Assembly: GCF_002994745.2 (NCBI RefSeq)
Contig: NC_037091.1
Span: 54,979,612 to 55,043,611, forward strand
Direction of reading: 5' to 3'
Source of the DNA: Rosa chinensis
Taxonomy: Eukaryota; Streptophyta; Magnoliopsida; Rosales; Rosaceae
DNA: 64,000 bases
Part shown: positions 37,861 to 49,093 of the stretch, piece by piece
Position numbering within the stretch: the first letter of the stretch is position 1
How the letters are laid out: each line of letters begins with the position of its first letter
Made by a program: the position numbers and the translations under genes
The notes under the pieces: model-generated
What the model saw: only the letters and a program-made list of their open reading frames with translations
What the model was told of the DNA's origin: nothing
Databases searched by the model: none

Positions 37861-38941
37861 TTAAGCATTCCTATTTTCAAATAGCCCTTATTATTGCTTA
37901 CTGTATTTGGAAAGCTCGGAATGATCCAGTTTTAAGAGACAAGCACACAAAACCTTTGCATGTACGTTTTGCTTCTGCTAACTTATTTCAGAATTAACAA
38001 AGCTCTAATGCTTATAGCTCCAAGGACCTCTTGATGACATTATTATTTGGCATTCTCCTGCTAATGGCAACCTTAAATTAAATTTTGATGGCTCTGTAAT
38101 TATCACCAGTGACGGAGTCCAAAATTAATCTCAAGTGAGGCACCCAGAAATTTTAGAAAAAAATTTGAAACTTAAAATATATCAAACTTTAATAAAAATT
38201 AATAAATTAAAATAAAGTTACAGAAATATAATTTTTTTTTAAAAAAAGTTTATATATTTTAATCAAATTTATAGTTTTCATGGTAACATATTTTATCTTT
38301 GATTTTTAAAATTATAAGAAATAATAGTGTTAATGTTAAAAAAGCAAGAAATTAAAAAGAAAACTTAGCCTAATTCTGCAAAAGGCCTCAAACCTTAGAC
38401 TTGCAGCTACATAAGTAGCTAAAAATAGGAAGCTACCATTATATTGTGTTACACTAACTTGGCATTTATTTATTACTTGAAACTCTATTATACTTATCAT
38501 GGAAAAATCCCAATGGGGCACGGGACCCAACGTGGCTCTGCCCCTGTTAATCATTATGGTGTAGCGGGCTTTGTTTTCCGTAATGCAGAAGGACTTCCTG
38601 TGTTAGCAGCTTCTGAATATCTAGGTCATACTAATAATCTCATTTCTGAGGCTCTTGCTCTAAGGGCGGGTTTAAATTCAACTTGGTTATATGGATTTAC
38701 GCATATTGAGGAGGAGGGAGACTCCAAGTTTCTTCTTGACAGTTTATCTGGAGCTTGTCAAACTCCCTGGAGGTTAAAATCTCTTCTGCATGATATCCAC
38801 ATTTTATTAGTTAGAATTAGAGATGTCACATTCAAACATATCAAACGTGAGGCTAATTTTCTGGTGGATGCTATAGACAAAACTGGCCGGTCATCAACTT
38901 GGAGTTCAATCTTGGAGCAACTCTTTACCTTTCTCAGCTAG
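37861..38941 (+). pseudogene. L1 LINE C-terminal / RNase H-like remnant, split by a small hAT
   Basis: The first piece (37884-38106) reads LIIAYCIWKARND.. and ..WHSPANGNLKLNFDGSV, the junction of the LINE zinc-binding region and plant RVT_3 RNase H. The second piece (38550-38941) reads GVAGFVFRNAEGLPVLAAS.., EALALRAGL and ..FKHIKREANFLVD, the rest of RVT_3 including the HIxREAN motif. The two halves join across an inserted element. The upstream RT is absent, and stops occur near 37995. Confidence 0.78.
38107..38546. mobile_element. Small hAT-like element inside the LINE RNase H
   Basis: Starts CAGTGACGGAGTCC and ends, on minus, CAGGGGCAGAGCCACG, the classic hAT 'CAG-G-CGGAG' ends. It lies exactly between the two halves of the RNase H frame. 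Flanking ATTATCAC / TTAATCAT is a weak 8-bp match. Confidence 0.75.
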
Positions 38942-39834
38942 TCAAGCTTTTCATTTTGATATCTTGGGTAGTGGTTGTTGTAGAGAATTTGTGTTGTGGT
39001 TTATTTATTTTGTCGAAAAAGAGAAGAAGAAGAAGAATGGAATCAACACACTCTCTAAATTGTAATCCACACTCCTGTTCTTTTTTTGTTGAAGTTCTCA
39101 TAACAAAACAAAATTTAAGTTACCAAAAAAGGAAAGATGGAGTGTGCGATTGTAAAATAGGGAATGTGAATTACTGAATTTCACTCAAAAAAAAAAAATA
39201 GTATGTGACTTGGCTAGGGTTTAGAAATTAAATGTACTTAAAAGTAATTTTAATAAGCATTTATCAAGTGCTTCCTTGAAAGAAAGTGTTTTTCAAATTT
39301 TTTACTAACATTTTTAAACATTTAAGAAGCAACCTCAAACAGTAGATTAAATTACGTGTTTTTATAATTTAAGAATGAATGATTTAGTACATATATACAA
39401 TGAACTAGCAATATTCTCTATGACCGATCAGTAAAAGAGATATATATAAAGGATTCAAGTTGATTTACTTTTGCCGTTGAATGGTGTGTACTAGCAGTGG
39501 TGGGGGTTATGGCGATATCACGTGTTTAGGCGGTGTTGGTGATGGCATGATTGGTACGCAGGGTTGTGGATGCACAGCCAGCTAGCAATCAAGTACGTGC
39601 CGGAGTTGTAGACCAGTCGCTGTCGTTCATATTAGTAAAAGCCAGACTTCACATGGCAATCGCTTTCCGACATTAAACAAAGTTCATCTACTGATGTTGA
39701 AGCAACTGGAATTGTATCCACTCCGTCACATCATCGATCAACACTATCGTTTATTATTTACTGTAGTTAACTGAAAGCTTTATTTACTAGCGAACTTCAA
39801 TAACATTGGAGTACTTGTCTCTTGCTAACTAAGG
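38942..39834. other. Non-coding spacer
   Basis: The LINE 3' end may extend to about 39195 (A-run at 39188-39199). The rest is AT-rich with nothing I can name. Confidence 0.4.
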
Positions 39835-39986
39835 CTTAGGCCCTCTCCAACTTAAAGCGCTAAAAATAGTTCTGGGGCTAAATTTTAGTTCTAAATTTTA
39901 TACTATTCACTTATTTGACATCAACCGTCTCTAACCCGTCAAGGCTAAATTATAGTCCTAAAATATATTTTAACATTTTGGATTGG

Positions 39987-40021
<35 letters not shown>
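39835..40021. repeat. Transposon-end-like segment and (TA)n
   Basis: 39839-39970 has 'ctctccaactt', 'ggggctaaattttagt' and 'aaggctaaattatagtcc' motifs, similar in style to 240-370. It is followed by a (TA)n tract at about 39989-40021. Confidence 0.4.
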
Positions 40022-40030
<9 letters not shown>

Positions 40031-40280
40031 TTCTTTTTTAAAGTCAATTGACTTATAGTAATTGAAATAATTTTTATAATAAAAAAAAAATTTCTGGTTG
40101 TATTAATGTACATTAGAATCCTTTCAAAAAATGTACATTAGACCTCCCAATATTGAATAATCACCAAACTCATGCGCTGCAGGTCTTCCTCTATTTCAAT
40201 TCTTCTACATAAATCAGTTGCCAAAGACAGAGTTTTTACCACAAAAGCAATCAATCCATGATCACAATCCACTATTAGTT

Positions 40281-41383
40281 TTTTTTTTTTTTTTTTTTTT
40301 AACGCGTGGGGTGTCAGTCCATTATAGTAAAGTAGGAAACATTACAAATATGACTCACCCGGACTCCCGGCAACGACAGAAAAGAGTCATGAATGAATGG
40401 TCTAAAGCAAGCCCTAGACTACCCAAACATAATGTAACCATAGGATTAAGCTCCAATGATTCAAGTAACCTTGACACAACTAGGGAAGACTCCGAACGTA
40501 GCCAAGACCCCTCCCTAATTTTATTCATGTCCCCAAAGAATAACCCTACGCAGAGGGGGCTTCTCCGGGCTCAATGAACAAGTAAAAAATGAAAATAAAA
40601 GCTCGAGGCCCAAAAAACCAATATTGAACCAATGTCCGAGCCCAAGCACCAACAAGCCCATGATCCAGAACCAGCCCTTGATCCACTTCAAACCTATTGC
40701 CATCAGCGGCCGTACCTCCCGTCGTCGCCGGAACCCTAGAGATGCTCACAAGGCCATGCATCCTGTCGTCGCCTCCGTCATGCCTACCACCGCCGTGGTC
40801 ACCACCCAGAAAAATACCGCAGCCGCTGGGAGCAAACATGCCGCTTCCAGTGACCTTGACCCTAATCGCACCTGAGCCATCATGCATGCAGCCGCATATA
40901 TGCAACCCTTCATGAGAGGAATATGCATCAGAACCGACGGCTCCCCCGCCGATTATACCCCCATCGTCACCTGGCTGCCGCACGCGCCACCGCCACACAT
41001 CAAATAAAGCTCCAGATCTAACGCCGGCGGACACAGGAGGGAAGCAAGTCGATTCCCCCACAGCCCAACCACCAGAACGCTCCATAAACCATGCTAGATC
41101 TCGACCCACAACACTCCAAGCCGGAGGAAGGCCACCATAACCCAACGCCGGAGACTTAGAGGAGCACCGAGCGCCATAAAACAAGAAGAAGGAAGCCGAG
41201 ACTTCCCAATGCCAAGAGGATCCAACGCACAACAGCATTGAGACCACCTTCATTAGAGACCAGAGAGGGAGGGTAGCCACCCGTTCGAGTCAAATGAATC
41301 AAATTATTTCCGCCACCGAGAAACCCTAGGAGAGAGCTTCTAGAGAGAGAGAGCATTTTTTTTTTGGGATTTTAATTTCGTGC
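40281..41383 (-). mobile_element. Non-autonomous non-LTR retroelement with 18-bp target duplication
   Basis: Flanked by identical CACAATCCACTATTAGTT at 40263-40280 and 41384-41401. The minus strand begins near 41383 with a GA/CT-rich leader (GCTCTCTCTCTCTAG near 41354) and ends in an A-tail (T run 40281-40300). A long frame, 41280-40546, 244 codons, is Gly/Val-rich with no recognised domain. No RT or endonuclease is present, so it must have been mobilised in trans by an L1. Confidence 0.85.
40546..41280 (-). CDS. Unrecognised 244-codon frame in the non-LTR element
   Basis: Starts MATLPLWSLMKVVSM. It is rich in Gly, Ser, Trp and Val with many DGG/GGG runs (HGGGRHDGGDD) and ends in a hydrophobic stretch FIFIFYLFI. 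It may be only a fortuitous frame in GC-rich leader DNA. Length and start are given as read; no function is claimed. Confidence 0.2.
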   Translation of the reverse strand: MATLPLWSLMKVVSMLLCVGSSWHWEVSASFFLFYGARCSSKSPALGYGGLPPAWSVVGRDLAWFMERSGGWAVGESTCFPPVSAGVRSGALFDVWRWRVRQPGDDGGIIGGGAVGSDAYSSHEGLHICGCMHDGSGAIRVKVTGSGMFAPSGCGIFLGGDHGGGRHDGGDDRMHGLVSISRVPATTGGTAADGNRFEVDQGLVLDHGLVGAWARTLVQYWFFGPRAFIFIFYLFIEPGEAPSA

Positions 41384-41401
41384 CACAATCCACTATTAGT
41401 T

Positions 41402-42082
41402 AATATTGACTGTCATAATAATATTCAAAGAGTGAAAATACTATACAGTTTTTAGGATATATATATATATATATATAATTAATTAATTATATATATTGTT
41501 CAAGTAATAGTTTTTGCCTTCATAGTAGTTGCCTTTGAAACAATACAAAACCATATTGACCATAGTCCCTAAATAAGTAAATAGTTAAACTTGGGAAGCG
41601 CAGCCCCACCTAAAGAAACAAATCAGTATACTTGCAAACATAGTTAATTCTCTACATATGGCTTTATGTAGAAAATGAACTACTAATACTTAGAATAGGC
41701 TACCATTGTTTCAACGCAGTTAATATCAAGCCAGATTGCTGAAATGATTTGATATATTGTCACATAAAACATATATCTATCAGGTCCTTTATTATGTGAC
41801 AGTAATAAAGGCTACCAATGTTTCAATGGAATTAATATTAAGCCAGCTTATTTTCATACCGAGACATGTCTATAATAACTTGGAAGCATCCTTATTTGCA
41901 CCTGCAAACAAAATAGAATCCATCAGGTCATTTCAGCAATCGACCTGTTGCCTAATTAGGAGTATAGAATAGAATTTAAGAAACAAACAAACTGCAAAGC
42001 ACAAATTGTTCAACACAAATGTTCTTTTGTTGCCAGAAAAGTAGAAGTCAGGAAGATAGAAGTCAAACAGGTAGCAACTAAC
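41402..42082. other. AT-rich spacer
   Basis: No gene seen. A (TA)n tract lies at 41457-41478. Two similar segments near 41700-41760 and 41815-41870 ('aatattaagccag') indicate local duplication. Confidence 0.4.
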
Positions 42083-42248
42083 CTTGACTTCCGTATTTTT
42101 GACAATCTTTATCATGAATCTATCATCTTGAGTCAAGTAAAAGAAGCTGCCGCTCTTCCCTGGAGAAGAAAGCTCCCTAAGTGCATCCTTTCTGCAAATA
42201 GCCAGCATATAATCTGCAGGATCTACTTGGAATATCTCCCTCAAACCC
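42083..42248 (-). pseudogene. PIP5K single-exon fragment
   Basis: Exon 42248-42083 has a TTTCAG acceptor and a GTTAGT-type donor. It encodes [20 protein letters not shown], then SSPGKSGS, and DDRFMIKIV. This is the N-terminal part of the catalytic domain of plant phosphatidylinositol-4-phosphate 5-kinase, which makes PI(4,5)P2 at the plasma membrane. The glycine-rich SPGKSGS loop and the lysine in FMIK are visible. I found no neighbouring PIP5K exons, so it is an isolated remnant. Confidence 0.8.
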
Positions 42249-43365
42249 CTGAAATACGCAAAGAGAATTAGTAACAGAAACTGATGGAAGACTCACAGCA
42301 ATAGAAGAAACAAACACTTGCAGTATAATTCAGCACCCAATGCTCGCTAAAATGTAGTGCTCTTAGTTCAGTATTCGATTAAATTAACCTCTCTGATAAG
42401 AGATGATCATCCAACAATAACTAACCAAAATCCATGCATGTGAATAATCTAGAGGCTAAAGAAATCATAGACATCCATGATCATCCAACAATAACCAACC
42501 AACAAACCCAAGTAAACTGTTCCTTAATCTTGCACTATATTTCTCACCTCTATGGCCCATACCGGCCACCATCCTCCAAGTGAAACCAAGTCGAAAGAAA
42601 CTAGCAAGCAAATGAAACTCAGCAAACAATCACCACAGACAAAGTGAGAGAAGATTTTTTTATTATTATTATTAATTTCCCATTCAATTAACCTCCAAGA
42701 CTTTCAATTAATCAATAAAGCATGGAAAGTTGAAATCATCAGGAAGCTTGTGAACCGCAGACCACTTGTTTTTGGTTTTTTTTTTTCTTTTTGTTCATTT
42801 TTATCAAAAGGAGTAAAAATGTATTAAAAAACATTTAAAATTGGGGCGTGCATTAAGTGATTTGGTATGTGTGAATAAAATTTCTTACTTTCGTACATAG
42901 TATAATGTGCTCGGTGCACCTGTGGTTTTTGGTAGCCGCTGCTCAAGGACTCTTCTTTCTTCTGTTTGTCATGGTTCAAAAACTTGTTGGTGGCTTCGCT
43001 ACTAGAGTTGCTGTGCTTGATGACGGCGGGGACTGGTGCTTTGAGGTTAACAAATTTTGCTGCTTCGCAGACTGAGTAACATATGTTAGATTTGGTTTCA
43101 ATCACGATGATACCAAGAGTTCTTGACTTCTAACCCCAGCATACTAATGGGCTTCCTTGGGAAACATAAGGCAGTATATGTCCATAACAGACTAAGTCAA
43201 TTTGCCCTGGATTTTGTTTAAAAAATTGGGACCTTCTGCAGATGGTGCAGTCCAGAATTTGCCATTGGTCATATTAAAAAGAATTCCACCACTTCTGACA
43301 TAAGCTTTCTAGTACATCTGCTTGAAAACTTAAAAACATCTTTTCTCTAGTGGGATCGTCTACAG
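42249..43365 (-). other. Unrecognised minus-strand frame in transposon-poor DNA
   Basis: Apart from the PIP5K exon to its left, only one suggestive frame exists, 43105-42824 (93 codons). It is hydrophilic with SNSSSEATNKFLNHDKQKK and starts near IETKSNICYSVCEAAK. I cannot assign it. The rest is AT-rich. Confidence 0.25.
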
Positions 43366-43399
43366 TACATTAATGTACCGATACATTAAGTAAACTAGG
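43366..43399. repeat. 34-bp inverted repeat, left arm (partner 50943-50976)
   Basis: Starts TACATTAATGTACCGATACA. The exact reverse complement, with one mismatch, occurs at 50943-50976, just outside the right end of the 7.45-kb element. Confidence 0.85.
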
Positions 43400-43496
43400 T
43401 TCACTACAGAGGTAGACTAGCTCAGTGCATGGGTAGACATGCATGGAGTTAGTCTACCCTTGTACCGAGCTAGTCTACATCTGTATTGAACCTAGG
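43395..43496. repeat. About 100-bp near-perfect hairpin
   Basis: CTAGGTTCACTACAGAGGTA at the left pairs with the complement of TACATCTGTATTGAACCTAG at the right. Inner GTAGACTAGCTC / GAGCTAGTCTAC also pair. This resembles a tiny foldback MITE or the stem of a small-RNA precursor. Confidence 0.8.
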
Positions 43497-43734
43497 CCCA
43501 GTTTGGGATTGATTTTGGAGGTGCTTTTGTTTGGGCTAATGCTATGGTGTTTGGTAAAGTGTGTAGAAGCGGCTTTTGGTCCGAATTGATTCTCCTCAAA
43601 GCTGAAATTGAGAAGCAGCCTACTACCAGCTTTGGAAAACTGCTTCGTGGAAACACAGAGTGAACAGGATTCATTTAATGAAATTTTACTCTTTTTTCCA
43701 ATTATGTCCTCATCTTTTAACCTTGACCCAGATA

Positions 43735-44330
43735 GGGTTTTATTATTCTCAGCTTCTCTCTTCCAGTCTTCCTAGCCTCCTCTACCGTCAAAACTCAAAA
43801 CACCTTCTTCCCATCGATCGATCTCAGTAGTGTCTTCAAAACCCGATTCCGTCGCTCCTCCGCCACAGGCCCCAAACCCAAAGCATTCCCGGACCTTCTT
43901 CAACCTCCTTTCGTACTTGGTAAGCTCCTCATCAGAACCACTCTCCACATCTTCCTTCTTTTTCCTCCTCCCAACATATATTATCCCATTCAAAGTTCCT
44001 TCTTTTTCCCGGATCTGTTCTAGTCATACAATCCGGCGAAAACCCCACTGACATGAGCGGCGGAGGGAACCGAGTAACCATCAATTTCGCCTAATCACAT
44101 CTTTGCAAGCCTACGAAGAACCACTGTATCACCACCTCTCTCTCTCTCTCAAACCCAGCAGCAAATTGAGTCGAAAGTTCTTACTTTTCTCTATATGCGT
44201 CCCCTGTAGAACAAGTAGTAACAGATCGAAACAAGAGCTGCGGCCCTGTTTCTAGATTTGGTCAATTTGTCGTATTTTGGGTTCTAAATTTCCGCAGGCA
44301 GAGACGGGGTATGTAAGAATCACTCTTTCA
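43735..44330. other. GC-rich exon/leader-like tract, unrecognised
   Basis: Short frames run on both strands. Minus 43993-43772 reads EELTKYERRLKKVRECFGFG within a Lys/Glu-rich context. No family is recognised. It could be captured 5' exon and promoter DNA. Confidence 0.3.
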
Positions 44331-44649
44331 ATTCAATTCTAGTTCCTCCACTTTTTTGTAGTTTGATTTCATTTCTTTGATTATGATGCTACCTGGGATT
44401 TTTTTTTTTTTTTTTTTTTGCGCTACTGGTTCGTTTATATGTATATATTTCAACCTTTGTATATTAGTGTCAAACTTAAAGCCCTGCAGAATAACGTGTG
44501 TTCTGTGTGACAATGGTTGGGTTGATGACTTGATTCCACAACAAATATGGTTGAGCATCATAGAGTTCATATTGCAAGATTAGTTTGTTTTGGTTGGTTG
44601 TTTGAGTTCGTGTTTCTTTTTCTGTTTGTTCCAGCTTTCTCGATTATGG

Positions 44650-44820
44650 GATGGAGCCAATTACAATTGGGTTTGTTGGAGCCAATTGAAATTGGGTTTG
44701 TTCCTAGAATCACCGATACCACTGTGAGCCAATTGAAATTATGCGATGGAGCCAATTGAAATTGGGTTTGTTCCTAGAATCACCGCCTCTCTCTCTCTCC
44801 CCCCCCCCCCCCCCCCCACG
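44650..44820. repeat. GAGCCAATTGAAATTGGGTTTGTTCC repeats and poly-C run
   Basis: GAGCCAATT(A/G)(A/C)AATTGGG-type units recur four times (44651-44776). 'GGGTTTGTTCCTAGAATCACC' occurs twice (near 44695 and 44762). A run of about 18 C follows at 44801-44818. Confidence 0.8.
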
Positions 44821-45623
44821 CCCTGCACATCAAATTCGCTCAATAAACAAATTCACTCAGCACATATTGGTAATCCTTCTCTTCTTCTCTGCTATTGTGC
44901 GATTGACAGATGAACAATTTTAGTTTTATGGGTAATAGTTTCAAACTTTCAATTTGTTCAGTGACATGTTGTGATTTCTTTAATTTAGTTCTGGTTAATT
45001 TAGCTCTTATATCGACAAATCAGTTTTGCCCCACTTTTGATTTACTACAATCAGTCTTCTTATATCATATCTAAATGTTATAGATCGATAAGCTGATTTA
45101 ATATCAAAGTCTACTTTATACATCAGTGCTAGGGTGTTTAACCATCCACATGCTTAATTTGATGTCTTTGCATTTCTAGGAAAATCACTGGTCCATCCAT
45201 CTTTTACTTTACTGCAGTCAATATATAATTGGACTTGAAGGTCTTCTGTTTTGTTTTTAATACAATGACTTGTGGCACCAATTGGTTAAACTGTGGAAGG
45301 GCATTTGCTTTTGTAGCTTTGGAAAATCTGACCATGGACTTGGTAAAGTAGGTTTCTCAATGGATAGTTCGTAGTTCCATCGAGTTAGTTTTATGCACAG
45401 AAAATAGCAAGTGAAATGACTAATAAGGTTTTGATGCCCATTGTCTGTGGACTAATAAAGTTTTATGATTAGTTTGCAAATTTCAGACCTAGATGTGCTT
45501 CACTCTAACTCCAGGGTATTATTAGTACTAAGAGACTCAAAAGCGGCAGAAGTCTTATAATGCATACACCCATGTCATTGTTCATATTATATTTTTGCTT
45601 ACAAGTTTTGCCACTGGATGCAG

Positions 45624-46400
45624 GTGAGAATTGATCACATGGTTGTTGCTTTGTCAAAGACATTCAAGTCACCAGTAATGGATACCATACAATGTCTTCC
45701 TCAACATCAACAGGTAACTCTCATGCAAGTATTGTATTCAATTGTACTATTGTATAGTTGGCGTATTTTAACTCCTCTTTGATAGTTCCACTAGTTTCAA
45801 GCCATCAATTGAACGTATTGGCAAGCTCTAAATTATTGGTCATTGCTTTAGCTTAGTCTGCACGGTCCCGTTAAATTAATAGCTAGCTAATATTCCTTGG
45901 CTCTATGTCAAGCTTTATAAGTTTAGTTTTGTAAATTTAGTCCTTGTACTTGCATTTAACAAGTGTTGATATATTTCCTCATCTGCTTTACCACAGATTA
46001 TAGTTGTGCTCTGCTGCAAAGCATTTCCGTGGTGTAAAGAAAGATACAACTATAGAAGAGTTGTGTTTTCTGGCTAATATTTGACCAAAAAGATAAATGG
46101 AAACATGTACAGACTATGTTACTGATTTCATAAACTTGTCAACGTATGCAGTTAAATAAATATTCTTACATGGACATCTGCAAATCAATACTAATTCCAC
46201 CACTTGGAAGTTTTCAATTTTCAAGTGTGCAAAGTGCTACATGACCAGGTAAGAAAAGAAATTTTGTTAATATAACTCTTCTTAATATTACGTACCAACT
46301 TAGAAAATGGGAAACTAGTAAGATACTGAAGCATCATCTATTTGCAGGGGGCTCCTCAAACTCAGTGGCCAGTCCAGAGATATAAAATCAAATAGGTGGG
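45624..46400 (+). pseudogene. CDC6 C-terminal fragment (replication licensing factor)
   Basis: Exon 45624-45713 (GCAG acceptor, GTAACT donor) encodes VRIDHMVVALSKTFKSPV then MDTIQCLPQHQQ. Exon about 45997-46062 carries SAAKHFRGVKKDTTIEE, with one extra base breaking the frame. Exon 46152-46248 reads LNKYSYMDICKSILIPPLGS. A further piece from 46348 reads LLKLSGQSRD. This order matches the AAA-lid to winged-helix end of plant CDC6, which loads MCM helicase at origins. The AAA+ ATPase core is absent. Frame breaks and an early stop make it a pseudogene fragment that retains introns, so the copy was made at DNA level. Confidence 0.82.
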
Positions 46401-46854
46401 ATGAAATTTAGTGTCATGGAATAGCTAATATCATGCTCAACTCATCCTGACTTAGCACTCGTAGGATGAAATTTTCACAATTTGTATATTTTCTTGTATG
46501 TGGACAGATTCCGCCGATTTTGAGTTGAAAGGTTAGAGGAAAGCTCAATGTTATCAGCTAGCTGGGTGACAAGAACAAAGGCTCAGTAGAGATTACAGAA
46601 GCCAAAGGACCTGGTATTGGAAATCAGAAGAAAGAAAAGTAAAGGAAGTTCGGCTTGAAGAAGAAGACTAAGCTAGATTAATTCCCTTTGTTGTAGTTTG
46701 GTAACTCTAAATCTGTAAGTTTGGCCCCTTGTTCTCATAAGGTGTACAATGAGTACAATTCTATTTCTATAAAATATTGGTTTTACTTCTGAATCAATGT
46801 ATAAATTGTAGATTTGTGAACATAAATATATTATTTTTTTATTTTTCAGAATAG
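46401..46854. other. Tail of the CDC6-like segment, unassigned
   Basis: 46500-46660 has a Lys/Glu-rich frame piece (..EITEAKGPGIGNQKKEK) that could be a last exon. The rest is AT-rich. Confidence 0.3.
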
Positions 46855-47103
46855 CATTTACGGCGTGCGTCCAATGTGCGCTGTAAATTCTTTGCACTTT
46901 TACGGCGTGCATCCGTTAGTATTTACGGCGTGCTACGATGTGTTTTACGGCGCTCATTTTGCTTCAGTTATGGCACACAAATGTGCGCCGTAAAAGACAT
47001 GGGGTCTTTTATGGCGCGGGCTTTTACGGCGCATTTTTGTGTGCCGTAAAATTACATTTACGGCGCACTCTGTGGGCCGTAAAAGACCCTTTTTGGTGTA
47101 GTG
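46855..47103. mobile_element. One terminus of a CACTA (En/Spm) element
   Basis: Ends TTTTTGGTGTAGTG at 47103, i.e. CACTACACCAAAAAGGG on the minus strand, the CACTA end. About ten subterminal TTTACGGCG(C/T) or CGCCGTAAA motifs precede it in both orientations. No second CACTA end was found in the window, so the element is truncated. Confidence 0.8.
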
Positions 47104-47196
47104 TATGTTGTAGAGACTCTTGTGTCTCTTTGTGCGAGTTCAGTTTTTCTAAGAAACAAGTGCATAATAATCTCCATATTGAACATGATTGTGCAG

Positions 47197-47361
47197 GGTG
47201 TAGCAACCTCATGCTTTGTGGCACTCCATCCACAAGTTAAGGGAGTAAGCGGCGAATATTTTGCAGACTGTAACATTGTCAAACCAAGCAATCAGGCCAA
47301 AGATGTAGATTTGGCTTCCAAACTTTGGGATTTTAGCTTGAGCATGACTAATCTCAAGTAG
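47197..47361 (+). pseudogene. Last exon of a TIC32-like short-chain dehydrogenase
   Basis: A TGTGCAG acceptor precedes [20 protein letters not shown], then YFADCNI and a C-terminal LASKLWDFS before a TAG at 47359-47361. This is the signature tail of plant TIC32/retinol-dehydrogenase-like SDR proteins. Preceding intron DNA (47104-47196) is cut off by the CACTA terminus. No Rossmann-fold exons exist upstream, so it is a 3' fragment. Confidence 0.82.
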
Positions 47362-47787
47362 TATATATATGTATAAGGTCTTAATGTTAACTTGCTGCAC
47401 TGTTTCTCATTGAATCAAATTGTAAAGAAACTATTGCTTCTCCTCCCATGTAATCATTGTGCGCTGAATATGAATGAAAATAGAACACATATATGTTTTG
47501 TTGTTGTATGTTCTTCACAATTTACCTGTTCTGTGTAATTAAAAGGTCAAAACCTCTGAATGAATTTCTAAATCCAGCCTATCAAGTAGTCTTCCTCAGG
47601 TCAACACTCATAGTAAGGAGGAGAAACTTCTGATTGCTTCCTTGATTGCTTAATTGCTGGAAGAGCAGTGAAATTGTTAGCCCCTTCTCCAATGGCAGCT
47701 AAGGCCTTGGCAATCAGGGAGGCAATTTATCTAGCAAGCTCCTTTTCCAATGTAGACATGGTTCAAGGAGGATAATAAACATGAAGG
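47362..47787 (+). other. Spacer with a possible RVT_3 RNase H scrap
   Basis: 47692-47765 reads MAAKALAIREAIYLASSFSN, like the plant LINE RNase H motif 'AEALALREAI', with no other support. The copia element is inserted at 47788. Confidence 0.4.
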
Positions 47788-48052
47788 TGAAGAAATTGAT
47801 TTTCATTGATTTGTGCAATTGCACTCTGTACAATATATAGCAGTATACATGGTTATATTTACAGAAAGCATTCAATTGAAAATACAACAATATCAAACTG
47901 CTCAATCCTAGCCTTGTAACAGATGCTAAACTCTAGCCATAACATATCCTTGACAGTAGCAATATCAAGCTGGAGATAAATCAATTAATGAAAGAGATTT
48001 GTTTGTGGCTTGAGTTGAGGAAGAGAGATGCAAAGAATCTGTGGTTCTAACA
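47788..48052 (-). repeat. 3' LTR of the copia element
   Basis: 265 bp, begins TGTTAGAACCACAG on minus and ends AATTTCTTCA. Confidence 0.92.
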
Positions 48053-48354
48053 TCCCCCTGCAAACTTGAGGGTCCTGGACGCACAAGTTTGGTTGACAGT
48101 AAAGAATGACGATGCTTATGCAAAGGCTTGGTGAGCAGATCAGCCAGCTGATCCACTGAAGGAATGAAACATACCCTACGACTCTCAAGGGCAACTTTTT
48201 CCCGGACATAGTGATAGTCAAGTTCCATGTGCTTTGTACGTGCATGAAAGATGGGATTGGAAGCCATGTATGTTGTGCTCAAATTATCACAATGCAATAA
48301 CACAGGAAACTGAATATTAGCGCCAAGTTCATAGAGAAGGTAGCCTAACCACAA
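48053..48354 (-). pseudogene. Copia RNase H C-terminus
   Basis: Reads LLHCDNLSTTYMASNPIFHA then RTKHMELDYHYVREKV and VDQLADLLTKPL, the standard end of copia polyproteins. It is fused directly to the integrase block by a deletion at about 48340 that removed the RT. Confidence 0.85.
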
Positions 48355-49093
48355 GAATTTTCGTTAAATAAAACATGACGCGACACATAGACTCGACCCG
48401 TTTGGGGGTGAAGACACTGATAGCCCTTATGATGAGGACTATACCCTAAAAAGACACACTCGAGACTTTTACTGGACAATTTATTTGAAATATAAGATCC
48501 TAAATGAGGAAAACAAGAACAACCAAAGACACGGAGGGAAGAGTATGATGGAGAAGTGCTATAAAGGCGAAAATGAGGAGTTGACCAATTAAGAACGGGA
48601 GTAGGAAGTAGATTAATAAGATGAACAGAGTTTAAGGCTGCTTCTACCCATAGATTTTGAGGAGCCCCAGATGTAAGAAGAAGAGTGCGGGTCATGGTGG
48701 CAATGTGACGATGTTTGTGTATGAGGACAGGAAAAACGTTGTTGGATTCCCAAAGTTTGACAGAAATGAGAGAAAGTTTGATTCACATATTCTGTACCAT
48801 TATCACTCTGAAGGAATTTAATAGTCCCATTAAAAATATTGCGGATCATGGCAACAAGAGTTTGAAAATGGGAGAGGACCTCATTTTTGCGACGCATTGG
48901 GTATATCCATGTATAGCGTGAGAATTCATCGGTGAACACAACGTAGTATTTAAAAACCACTAACAGACAACACAGGAGACATCCACACATCACTATGAAT
49001 AATATGGAAAAGATCTGAAGCAAATACATTATTGGAAGAAAAGGATAATTGATGTGATTTGCCAAGAGCACAAGCACGACAAAAATGGGTAAT
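48345..49093 (-). pseudogene. Copia integrase core, frameshifted
   Basis: Two overlapping frames: 49116-48613 with FTDEFSRYTWIYPM and FLQSDNGTEYVN (integrase DD motif residues), then 48695-48345 with MTRTLLLTSGAPQNLWVEA and VFLGYSPHHKGYQCL. A frame change lies near 48700. CRACALGKSHQL, the GAG-pre-integrase zinc motif end, is at the upstream edge. Confidence 0.85.

Noticed and set aside
47965..48695. Continuous copia pol gene
   Set aside because: The RNase H end is joined directly to the integrase; RT is missing, so there is no complete pol.
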